Shown here piece by piece: positions 27,115 to 35,134 of a stretch of 35,260 bases of DNA. Source of the DNA: Deltaproteobacteria bacterium. GTDB lineage: Bacteria; Desulfobacterota; GWC2-55-46; DRQE01. Each line of letters opens with the position of its first letter. The first letter of the stretch is position 1. The position numbers were made by a program, and so were the translations under genes. The stretch is from NCBI GenBank assembly GCA_016219105.1, contig JACRCI010000046.1, positions 1 through 35,260 of the forward strand, read 5' to 3'. The notes under the pieces were generated by a model. It saw nothing but the letters and a program-made list of their open reading frames with translations. It searched no databases and was not told the DNA's origin.

Positions 27115-27981
27115 TCAGAATTTCCAGTGCTGAAGTCCGCTCACCGCCGAATAGTTCGTCATGTCGAGGTGCACCGGCGTTATGGATATATAACCCTTCG
27201 CAACCGCGGCGAAATCCGTGTCCTCGCCCCCCTCCCACCTGAGCATGTCCCCGCCTATCCAGTAGTATTTTTTCCCGCGCGGGTCAACCTTTTCGACGAC
27301 GACGTCTCCGAACACGCGTTTACCCTGCCTCGTTATCCTCGCGCCTTTTATCCTGCCCGCCGACGGCACGTTTACGTTCAGGAGCGTGTCCTTCGGCAGT
27401 CCGTTTTCAAGTATGAGCCTTACGAACCTCGCGGCGAACCTCGCGCTGGCCCTGAAATTGAAATTCCTCCGCGCAACGAGCGACACTGCTATGGACGGGA
27501 TACCGAGGAGCGTGCCCTCCATGGCCGCGGACACGGTCCCGGAATAGGTTATGTCCTCTCCGAGATTGCCGCCCATGTTTATGCCGGATACGACTATCGA
27601 GGGCCTCATGGGGAGTATCCCCTTGACCTTGAGCGCCAGCGTTATGCAGTCCGTAGGCGTGCCGTCAATGGCGTATTCGCGAGGGCCTACCCTGTGTACC
27701 CTCAGTGGCCTGTGCAGGGTAAGGGAGTGGCTTGCCGCGCTCCTTTCCCTGTCAGGCGCCACGACGTAGACCTCGCCAAGCTTTTTGAGCGCCGAGGCGA
27801 TGGCCTTTATCCCCGGGCTGCGTATGCCGTCGTCGTTTGAAACGAGGATTACGTGCTTTTTCCCGCCTTGAGTTTTCTTCCTGCCGACCATAACTGTTCC
27901 TGCCAACAATACTGTTCCTGCCAACAATACTGTTCCTGCCAAGAATACTGTTCCTGCTGATAATAACGGGTCAAAAGTCAA
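27115..27981 (-). CDS. surE: 5'-nucleotidase SurE (ORF includes a repeat-encoded N-terminal extension; conservative start ATG at 27891)
   Basis: VILVSNDDGIRSPGI, VVAPDRERSAASHSLT, IDGTPTDCI, VSGINMGGNLGEDITYSGTVSAAMEG. Confidence 0.93.
   Translation of the reverse strand: MTFDPLLSAGTVFLAGTVLLAGTVLLAGTVMVGRKKTQGGKKHVILVSNDDGIRSPGIKAIASALKKLGEVYVVAPDRERSAASHSLTLHRPLRVHRVGPREYAIDGTPTDCITLALKVKGILPMRPSIVVSGINMGGNLGEDITYSGTVSAAMEGTLLGIPSIAVSLVARRNFNFRASARFAARFVRLILENGLPKDTLLNVNVPSAGRIKGARITRQGKRVFGDVVVEKVDPRGKKYYWIGGDMLRWEGGEDTDFAAVAKGYISITPVHLDMTNYSAVSGLQHWKF
27890..27961 (-). repeat. 18-bp tandem repeat, 4 units, at the surE 5' end
   Basis: ATAACTGTTCCTGCCAAC / AATACTGTTCCTGCCAAC / AATACTGTTCCTGCCAAG / AATACTGTTCCTGCTGAT. 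Confidence 0.95.
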
Positions 27982-28139
27982 AAAATCAACCTCCCCCCGG
28001 GCTTAAGGGTTTAGAATCGGGCGCACGTATTTGCCGCGGCCGTTAATGAAGGGGGAAATAACAGGCGCAACGAGCGATTTTACTATGAACAGGGGAAGAT
28101 ACACAATAAAATTCATGGCCGGAAATGTCCGGGGGAAAA

Positions 28140-29141
28140 TCAGCATATCCTCGGCAACTGCTCGCCGGACAACTTTTCCACTATTCTCCGGTTCCCCATG
28201 GCCGTTGTGAGGATGACCTTCTTTTTCGGCCCTTCGGCCGCGTATCCGATTATCGCGGCGTTGCGTCCGAGGGGGTTTTTCCTCATCGCGGCCAATATCT
28301 CGTCTGTGCCCTGTCGCTCAGCCACAAGGACGAGTTTCCCCTCGTTGGCGAGGTACAGGGGATCGAAACCGAGTATCTCGCAAGCCCCCCTTACCTCGTC
28401 CCTTACCGGGATGAGCGTTTCGACGATGTGCATCGAGCAGTCCGCGGTATCCGCGAATTCGTTCAACACGGTCGCCAGGCCGCCCCTTGTGGGGTCCCTC
28501 ATCGCCTTTACCCCGGCCCCGGTCGAAAGTATGTCGGCGGCAAGGATATGGAGCGGGGCGCAGTCGCTTTCAACCGGTATCTCAAGCCCCCCTCTTTTGG
28601 TGAGTATCGCCATGCCGTGGTCGCCCACTGTGCCGGAAATGATTATCGCATCCCCCGGCCTTATGAAAGAGGGAGAGAGTTCTACCCCGTCCCTTACAAC
28701 CCCTATGCCCGAGGTGTTTATAAAGACAGTGTCCCCTTTTCCCCTCTCAACCACCTTGGTGTCGCCGGTCACTATCCTGACCCCGCACTCGCGGGCCGTC
28801 TTTGCCATGGAGCCGGCTATCCTTCTTATGTCGTCGAGCGGCGCGCCTTCCTCTATTATGAAAGAGGCGCTCATGTAGACCGGCAAAGCCCCTCCCACGG
28901 CGAGGTCGTTTACCGTGCCGCACACGGCGAGTTTCCCGATATCGCCGCCCGGGAAAAATATCGGGCTGATGACGTAGGAATCGGTCGTAAACGCGAGCAT
29001 CGCCCCGGGGCTTAAAAAAACGGCCTGGTCGTCCATCCGGGCCAGCAGCGCGTCATCGAACGATTTTACGAAGACCTCCTCTATGAGGCTGTGGCTTAAT
29101 TTGCCTCCGGAGCCGTGCGCTAAAAGTATGCGGTCCTCCAT
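28140..29141 (-). CDS. hypE: Hydrogenase maturation protein HypE
   Basis: ILLAHGSGGKLSHSLIEEVF, DSYVISPIFFPGGDIGKLAVCGTVNDLAVGGA, RDPTRGGLATVLNE, C-terminal PRIC; start overlaps hypD stop. Confidence 0.96.
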   Translation of the reverse strand: MEDRILLAHGSGGKLSHSLIEEVFVKSFDDALLARMDDQAVFLSPGAMLAFTTDSYVISPIFFPGGDIGKLAVCGTVNDLAVGGALPVYMSASFIIEEGAPLDDIRRIAGSMAKTARECGVRIVTGDTKVVERGKGDTVFINTSGIGVVRDGVELSPSFIRPGDAIIISGTVGDHGMAILTKRGGLEIPVESDCAPLHILAADILSTGAGVKAMRDPTRGGLATVLNEFADTADCSMHIVETLIPVRDEVRGACEILGFDPLYLANEGKLVLVAERQGTDEILAAMRKNPLGRNAAIIGYAAEGPKKKVILTTAMGNRRIVEKLSGEQLPRIC

Positions 29142-30259
29142 CACACCCTCTCGTACCTGTAATACGCGGCGCACGTGCCTTCGCTCGATACCATGCACGG
29201 GCCCTGCGGAGCGTCCGGCCTGCACGCCTTTTGAAAAAGCGGACATTCCGGCGGCGTTATAAGCCCCTTCAACACCTTGCCGCAGGCGCATCCATGCGCC
29301 TCTTCCACTACGCACCCATCGTAGCCTATGTCGAACCTCTTTTCCGCGTCGAACGCGGCGAATCCCTCCCGTATCTTCAGCCCGCTCCCCGGTATCACCC
29401 CTATCCCCCTCCACATGGCGTCGGCCTCGGTAAAGACGTCGTTTAAGACGGCCTGCGCCTTTCTGTTACCCTCCCACGTCACGACCCTTTTATACTGTAT
29501 CTCTATGTCGCGTCGCGCCTCGCTGAGCTGTTTTACGAGCATCCACAGGCCCGCGAGCGCGTCGAGCGGCTCGAAACCCGCCACAACGCACGGCAGTCCG
29601 TATTCTTCCGAGAGAAAGCCGTAGGCCCGCGCCCCTATGACCGCGGTCACGTGCCCCGGCGCTATGAAGCCGTCAATATTGATGTCTCCGGCGTCCACGA
29701 GCGCCCTCATGGCCGGAGGGGTGAGTTTGTGGAGGGAAAGGACGGAGAGATTTTTTACGCCTTTACGCCGGGCCTCGACGATTGTCGCCGCAACCGTCGG
29801 GGCGGTGGTCTCGAAGCCGACAGAATAGAACATGACCTCTTTTGACGGGTTAGCGGCCGCGATATCGAGGCAATCGAGCGGCGAATAGACGACCCGTATC
29901 TCGGCCCCCTCCGCCCTTTCCCTTTCAAGCGATGAAAAACTCCCGGGCACCCTCAGCATATCTCCGAATGTGGCGACTATCGCCTTTTTTTCTCTCCTTA
30001 CGAAATGTATGAGCCGGTCTATGTCCGGCTGCGAGGTAACGCATACCGGGCATCCCGGGCCCGAGATAAGCCTTATGTTTTGCGGCATGGCCGCCCTTAT
30101 GCCGTATCTGGATATGGAGTGGGTATGCGTGCCGCATATCTCCATTATCCCGATCTCCCGGCCTGCCAGCCGTCCTCGACGGCCTGCCGAGAGGGTCTTT
30201 ATGGCCTCGACCATGGCCGCTGCCGGAGCGGGGCGCCTGAATTCGTCCATGTATTTCAT
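29141..30259 (-). CDS. hypD: Hydrogenase maturation protein HypD
   Basis: IMEICGTHTHSISRYGI, GPGCPVCVTSQPDID, VGFETTAPT, CVVAGFEPLD, HGCACGKVLKG. Confidence 0.96.
   Translation of the reverse strand: MKYMDEFRRPAPAAAMVEAIKTLSAGRRGRLAGREIGIMEICGTHTHSISRYGIRAAMPQNIRLISGPGCPVCVTSQPDIDRLIHFVRREKKAIVATFGDMLRVPGSFSSLERERAEGAEIRVVYSPLDCLDIAAANPSKEVMFYSVGFETTAPTVAATIVEARRKGVKNLSVLSLHKLTPPAMRALVDAGDINIDGFIAPGHVTAVIGARAYGFLSEEYGLPCVVAGFEPLDALAGLWMLVKQLSEARRDIEIQYKRVVTWEGNRKAQAVLNDVFTEADAMWRGIGVIPGSGLKIREGFAAFDAEKRFDIGYDGCVVEEAHGCACGKVLKGLITPPECPLFQKACRPDAPQGPCMVSSEGTCAAYYRYERV
30158..30190 (-). repeat. Dispersed repeat copy inside hypD
   Basis: Reverse complement CTCGGCAGGCCGTCGAGGACGGCTGGCAGGCCGG; encodes AGRRGRLAGR. 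Confidence 0.85.
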
Positions 30260-30483
30260 GCCGTATCCCGCCCCCCGGCGAACCCGTCGAGAAACCGGAT
30301 TGTCTCCTGCGCGGCGTCCTCGTCGAGCGTCTGTATCGCGAACCCGGCGTGCACTATAACATACGAATCCAGCTTCGCGCCTTCGAGGAGGGCAAGGCTC
30401 ACCTCCCTTTTCGTGCCGCCCACGTCCACCTTCGCCCACTCGCCTTTTATTTCAATTATCTTTCCCGGAACTCCGAGGCACAT
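30256..30483 (-). CDS. hypC: Hydrogenase assembly chaperone HypC
   Basis: MCLGVPGKIIEIKGEWAKVDVGGTKREVSLALL...YVIVHAGFAIQTLDEDAAQETI. Confidence 0.96.
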   Translation of the reverse strand: MCLGVPGKIIEIKGEWAKVDVGGTKREVSLALLEGAKLDSYVIVHAGFAIQTLDEDAAQETIRFLDGFAGGRDTA

Positions 30484-30495
30484 AGTCCCCCTCCC

Positions 30496-32826
30496 TTAGC
30501 TTTCAATTCCCCTACCCTTTACCCTCTCCCTCACCCTCTCCCATGCGACCGCGGCCTGTCCGAGGGCAATTCCTCCGTCGTTTATCGGGATCTGCTCGTT
30601 ATGAAAAACCCTCATCCCGTCTTCGGCAAGTCTTTTAACCGCCCCGGTTAAAAGACGGAAGTTCTGAAACACCCCGCCGCTTAAAACGACCGTGTCTATC
30701 GAGGTCGCATCCCTGAGCCTCTTTACGGTTTCAGCTATTATCTCAACCGTTGTATTGTGAAAAACAGCCGAGATGACGCCTCCTGGGCGTCCTTTTTTCA
30801 TGTCCTGGACTATCGCCCGTATCAAGGGGGCCGTGTCAATCTCCATCACCCCGCCGTCCGCCACCTCGAAGGGGTAAACACCCGCCGTATCCAGAGCGGC
30901 CTTTTCAAGGGCTATAGCCGCCTCTGCCTCGAACGTCGAGACGTCGGTTATCCCGAGTATCGAGGATACCGCGTCAAAAAGGCGTCCGGCGCTCGATGTA
31001 AGAGGAGAGTTTATCCCCTCCTGTATCATCTTTGTAACCAACTGTATCCTATCCCGGCCTATCCTTTCAACAAAAAACGGGGCAAGATGCGGGAAACCCT
31101 CGCCCAGGGCCGAATAGAGATAGCTCGTTGCCATCCTCCACGGCTGCCGCACCGCCGCGTCGGCCCCTGGCATGGGGACGTATTTAAGATGGGCTATCCT
31201 TGAAAAACCAGCGCGCGAGGCGATGATAAACTCGCCTCCCCACACCCGTCCGTCCGCGCCGTAGCCGGTGCCGTCGAACGATACGCCTATGACGTCGTTG
31301 TCGAGGCCGTGTTCGGCCATCGCGCTTACGATATGGGCGTGGTGGTGCTGGACCGCCACCGCGTTTAAGTCCGGGATATCCTCGTTTTCCTTGCACTCCA
31401 TCGCCAACGCGGTCGAGAGATAGTCCGGGTGCATGTCATACGCGACAATACGCGGCCTTACCCTGAACGTGTTCCTGAGGTTTTTAATCGTTTCACGGCA
31501 GAAATCGAGGGATTCGAGGTTCGTTACGTCCCCCATGTGCTGGCTCAGGATGGAGTATCTTCCCTTTGTAAGCGCGAACGTGTTTTTAAGTTCCGCCCCG
31601 GAGGCGAAGACCGAACCCATCTCAGCGCCGCAGTCCACCACGCCTGGGGTATAGCCCCTTGCCCGCCGCAGGACCATGGTCTTGCCCGTGTCCTTCTTAA
31701 GCCGCACTATCGAATCGTCAACCCTCATGTAGATGTCCCTATCGTGGAGGAGGAAAAAATCCGCTGCGAAGGAGAGCTTTTCCACGGCCTCTTCGTTCGA
31801 TATCACGATGGGCTCATCCGCGACGTTCCCGCTCGTCATGACGAGGGCGGCAAATCCGTCGAGGACGAGATGATGGAGCGGCGTATAGGGGAGCATTACG
31901 CCGAAGGTGGATGTAGACGGGGCTACGTGTTCTGAAACGAGACTTTCGGGGCCGCGCTTTTCGAGTATGACTATGGGCCGTATCCTCCCGGAGAGGATAT
32001 CCTCCTCTTTTCCGTCCGTTCGGGCGTATCCCCTGACGCTCGGTATATCCGGCGACATGAGGGCAAAGGGTTTGTTGGATTTTCTCTTCCTCTCCCTCAG
32101 CCTCTTGACCGCCTTGTCATTGGCCGCGTCGCAGGCTATATGGAACCCCCCGAGCCCTTTTATCGCCACGACGGCCCCTTCCCTCAAAAAATCCTTCACG
32201 AGTTCTATGGCGTCGCTGCCTCTGGCGTACGCATTGCCGGGGCTGTCTCCTTTTTTCACAAGCCACACGCGCGGCCCGCACACCCCGCAGGCGTTTGGCT
32301 GCGCGTGGAAGCGGCGGTCGGCCGGGTCATTATATTCCGCCTCGCACTGGCCGCACATCTTGAACCTCGCCATGGTCGTAGAGGGGCGGTCGTACGGGAT
32401 ATCGAGGATGATGGAATAACGCGGGCCGCAGTTGGTGCAGTTTATAAAGGGATACCCGTGGCGCCTGTTCAAGGGGTCTTTCATCTCCCTCAGGCAGTCG
32501 TCGCAGGTGGCCACGTCAGGGGATACGAGGGCGAATTTACCCTCTTCTTTTTGGCTTTCCCTTATTGTGAAGCCTGTGTATGGCGCGCCGGGGTCCGTGG
32601 GGACGGCTTTTGCCGTGAGCGAATCTATGCGGGAAAGCGGCGGCGCGGACGCCTGTATCTCGGCGATGAACCCGTCCATGCAATCGCCTTCGGCCTCTAT
32701 GACCACGCCATCGGAGGTGTTCTGGCAGAACCCCCTGATATCGCGGCGCTTCGCGAGGTTATAGACAAAGGGGCGGAAACCCACTCCCTGCACGACCCCT
32801 TTTATGAGTATCCTCACCCTGCCCAC
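30496..32826 (-). CDS. hypF: Carbamoyltransferase HypF
   Basis: Acylphosphatase VQGVGFRPFVYNLA; CDDCLREM, CTNCGPRYSI zinc fingers; YrdC-like GLGGFHIACDA; VSFDGTGYGADGRVWGGEF; GTG start. Confidence 0.96.
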   Translation of the reverse strand: MGRVRILIKGVVQGVGFRPFVYNLAKRRDIRGFCQNTSDGVVIEAEGDCMDGFIAEIQASAPPLSRIDSLTAKAVPTDPGAPYTGFTIRESQKEEGKFALVSPDVATCDDCLREMKDPLNRRHGYPFINCTNCGPRYSIILDIPYDRPSTTMARFKMCGQCEAEYNDPADRRFHAQPNACGVCGPRVWLVKKGDSPGNAYARGSDAIELVKDFLREGAVVAIKGLGGFHIACDAANDKAVKRLRERKRKSNKPFALMSPDIPSVRGYARTDGKEEDILSGRIRPIVILEKRGPESLVSEHVAPSTSTFGVMLPYTPLHHLVLDGFAALVMTSGNVADEPIVISNEEAVEKLSFAADFFLLHDRDIYMRVDDSIVRLKKDTGKTMVLRRARGYTPGVVDCGAEMGSVFASGAELKNTFALTKGRYSILSQHMGDVTNLESLDFCRETIKNLRNTFRVRPRIVAYDMHPDYLSTALAMECKENEDIPDLNAVAVQHHHAHIVSAMAEHGLDNDVIGVSFDGTGYGADGRVWGGEFIIASRAGFSRIAHLKYVPMPGADAAVRQPWRMATSYLYSALGEGFPHLAPFFVERIGRDRIQLVTKMIQEGINSPLTSSAGRLFDAVSSILGITDVSTFEAEAAIALEKAALDTAGVYPFEVADGGVMEIDTAPLIRAIVQDMKKGRPGGVISAVFHNTTVEIIAETVKRLRDATSIDTVVLSGGVFQNFRLLTGAVKRLAEDGMRVFHNEQIPINDGGIALGQAAVAWERVRERVKGRGIES

Positions 32827-32827
32827 T

Positions 32828-33349
32828 TTAAACCCCGCGCCTTTGTTTTCTCTTGAGCCTCACCCCTGACTTGAGAAGTTCGCCCTCGACCGATTTTATT
32901 AAAGCAGGCAGTCTTGACTCAATAAGGGGCGAAAGCCCAAGCCCCGGGGAGATATCAAAAGGTTCCATGCCAAGCACGATAGTCCCGGGGAGTTTCCCTT
33001 CAAGCGACGCCGCTTCGAGGAGTTCCTTTACGCCGAGTCCGTGGAGGCTTGAAAGCGGGCGGCGCGCCGCGGAGAATTTTTCAGCGCCCAACCTGTAAAC
33101 CGCGCCGGGCCGTTGCCCCCCCCTTATCGCGTCTATTATTATCACGTAGGCGCGGCCTTTTATGACGGGGAGGAGGTTCAGCCCGCCCGTCCCTCCGTCA
33201 ACCAAAGACACGGAAGGAGGGATGGAATAGTCGGCGGCGAGGCGTTCAACGGCCCTCACCCCCAGCCCCTCGTCCGAAAGCAGCACGTTCCCGACGCCGA
33301 GCACGAGGATCTTTTTCTTGCCGCGCCCCCCGTTCATTCCCCCACTCAT
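32828..33349 (-). CDS. Hydrogenase maturation endopeptidase (HyaD/HupD family)
   Basis: KKILVLGVGNVLLSDEGLGVRAVERL, VDGGTGGLNLLP, GLGVKELLEAASLEGKLP; ATGA overlap with the upstream transporter. Confidence 0.92.
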   Translation of the reverse strand: MSGGMNGGRGKKKILVLGVGNVLLSDEGLGVRAVERLAADYSIPPSVSLVDGGTGGLNLLPVIKGRAYVIIIDAIRGGQRPGAVYRLGAEKFSAARRPLSSLHGLGVKELLEAASLEGKLPGTIVLGMEPFDISPGLGLSPLIESRLPALIKSVEGELLKSGVRLKRKQRRGV

Positions 33350-35031
33350 TCCCGATGTCCGCTTTCGAGCACGCCGTAAGCTATGTTGCATGCGTAAGAG
33401 TTTATCCTCTTCAGGTTGGCCAGCACGTCGAGGTGGATGGAACTCGTGTCTATTGATTCCTTGAGCCCCCTGTGGAGTCTGTCTATATGGGCCTCCCTCA
33501 TCTGCTTTTCCATCTCGGCTATCCGCGCCTTATGGGCAAGGAGCCTGCGGGAAAGCCCGGAGTCGCTCGATGCGAACGCGGCCACGCCTTCCTTGAAATT
33601 CTCCATTACCCGCAGGTGGAGTTCCACTATGTCCTTCATCCCCTCGGCCGAGAACGAAAAGCCCCCCTTCAATTTCTTCCGCGCCAGTTCCATGAGGTTT
33701 TTGTCTATCACGTCCCCCATGTTCTCCATGTTGTTGGTGAACGTGAGTATCTCGAACTCCCTGCGGGCCTCGTCCGCGGTGAGGCTTTCCTTCGCGAGCT
33801 TCGTCAGATACAGCTTTATCTCCCTGTCGAGGAGGTCCACGTCGTTATCCATATCCTGTATCCCGTCTATCAGCGAAAAGTCGTTTTTCCTGAACGCCTC
33901 GATCGAATCCTTAAGCATCTCCTCCGCCGTGTCGGCGAGTCTCAGCGCCTCGCGCGTGGCCTGTCCGAGCGCGAGCGGCGGATGGGCCAGCACGAGCGGG
34001 TCGAGATACCTCGGCCCGGCTTTTCTATCCTCCGCCTTAAGCGGAAGAAAATGCTGCACCATGGTCGTAAGGGGCCCGGTGAACGGCAGGAACATGGCCG
34101 CTATCCCAATGTTGAAAAACGTGTGCGCGTAGGCGACCTGACGGGCGACCTCATGGCTCGGAAGGCTTACGAGGCGCGTAAAAACCCCCAACAGCGGCAG
34201 TACGATGATAACCCCGGTCACCTTGAAAATCACGTGCGCCAGCGCGACCCTCTTCGCGTCCGGCGGGGCACCCATGCTCGATATCGCCGCGCTTACGCAC
34301 GTGCCGATATTGGCCCCCAACACGACCGGCACGGCCGCGTCCAGCGTAAGGAGCCCGGAATGCGCGAAGGTTATGGCTATCGCGAGGGTGGCCGCGCTCG
34401 ACTGCAGGAGCGAGGTCGCCAGGGCCGCGATTATTATCCCGGCCGCCGGGTCCCTGCTGAATCCGAGGAGGAATTCCGCGAGGAGCGGGTTTTCCGCGAG
34501 CGGCGAGAACGTGTCCATAAGGATCTTAAGCGCGAGGAATATAAACCCGGCGCCGAGTATCGCAAGCCCCGCGTCACGGGCCGCGCCGCCCTTTGAAAGA
34601 AATCTTAATAATATCCCCGTCCCGACGATGGGTATCGCGTAGGCGTATACCCTGAAGGTTATTATCTGGACGGTGAGGGTCGTGCCGATGTCCGCCCCCA
34701 ATATCACACCCATCGTCTGGGAGAGGCTCATAAGCCCGCTCCCCACCAATCCGACGAGTATGACGGTCGTCGCGCTCGAGCTCTGAAGGAGCGCGGTTAT
34801 GGCCGCGCCTACAATGACCCCTTTGACCCTGTTTCCGGTCGCGGCAAGCAAAAACCCCCTGAGTCTGGCCCCCGCGGCCCTCTGGAGCCCGTCCCCGGCA
34901 AGCCTCATGCCATAGAGGAGGAGCATCACCCCGCCGAAAAAACTGAATATCGCGAATGAAGTCATAACCGTCCTTGAAACACCTTTATTTTCCGCTGGTT
35001 TTATCTTAGCTCCACTTCCCTCTCCGCGCAA
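33346..35031 (-). CDS. Na/Pi cotransporter family protein with C-terminal PhoU-like domain
   Basis: GVMLLLYGMRLAGDGLQRAAGARLRGFL, GAAITALLQSSSATTVILVGLVGSGLMSL, GANIGTCVSAAISS; PhoU-like helical C-terminus. Confidence 0.92.
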   Translation of the reverse strand: MRGEGSGAKIKPAENKGVSRTVMTSFAIFSFFGGVMLLLYGMRLAGDGLQRAAGARLRGFLLAATGNRVKGVIVGAAITALLQSSSATTVILVGLVGSGLMSLSQTMGVILGADIGTTLTVQIITFRVYAYAIPIVGTGILLRFLSKGGAARDAGLAILGAGFIFLALKILMDTFSPLAENPLLAEFLLGFSRDPAAGIIIAALATSLLQSSAATLAIAITFAHSGLLTLDAAVPVVLGANIGTCVSAAISSMGAPPDAKRVALAHVIFKVTGVIIVLPLLGVFTRLVSLPSHEVARQVAYAHTFFNIGIAAMFLPFTGPLTTMVQHFLPLKAEDRKAGPRYLDPLVLAHPPLALGQATREALRLADTAEEMLKDSIEAFRKNDFSLIDGIQDMDNDVDLLDREIKLYLTKLAKESLTADEARREFEILTFTNNMENMGDVIDKNLMELARKKLKGGFSFSAEGMKDIVELHLRVMENFKEGVAAFASSDSGLSRRLLAHKARIAEMEKQMREAHIDRLHRGLKESIDTSSIHLDVLANLKRINSYACNIAYGVLESGHRE

Positions 35032-35134
35032 GGCGATTTTATGGCGCAGGCGCTATTTCTCCTTTCTTTCCGCTTTTCCGTTTCTGTTTTTACCTTGCTT
35101 TTTCAGGGGCTGAAAGTATAATCTAAGGAAGGTC

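Noticed and set aside
26374-27840. 488-aa plus-strand ORF
   Set aside because: Antisense to clear pcm and surE; Arg/Tyr/Pro/His-rich shadow translation typical of GC-rich codon bias, no recognisable domain.
28125-29015. 296-aa plus-strand ORF
   Set aside because: Antisense to hypE; shadow ORF.
29700-29720. ctcatggccggagggg in hypD as another repeat copy
   Set aside because: Encodes a conserved-looking HypD segment (PPAMRALVDAG); the resemblance to CATGGCCGG is probably codon-driven.
33472-34596. 374-aa plus-strand ORF
   Set aside because: Antisense to the Na/Pi cotransporter gene; His/Arg-rich shadow translation.
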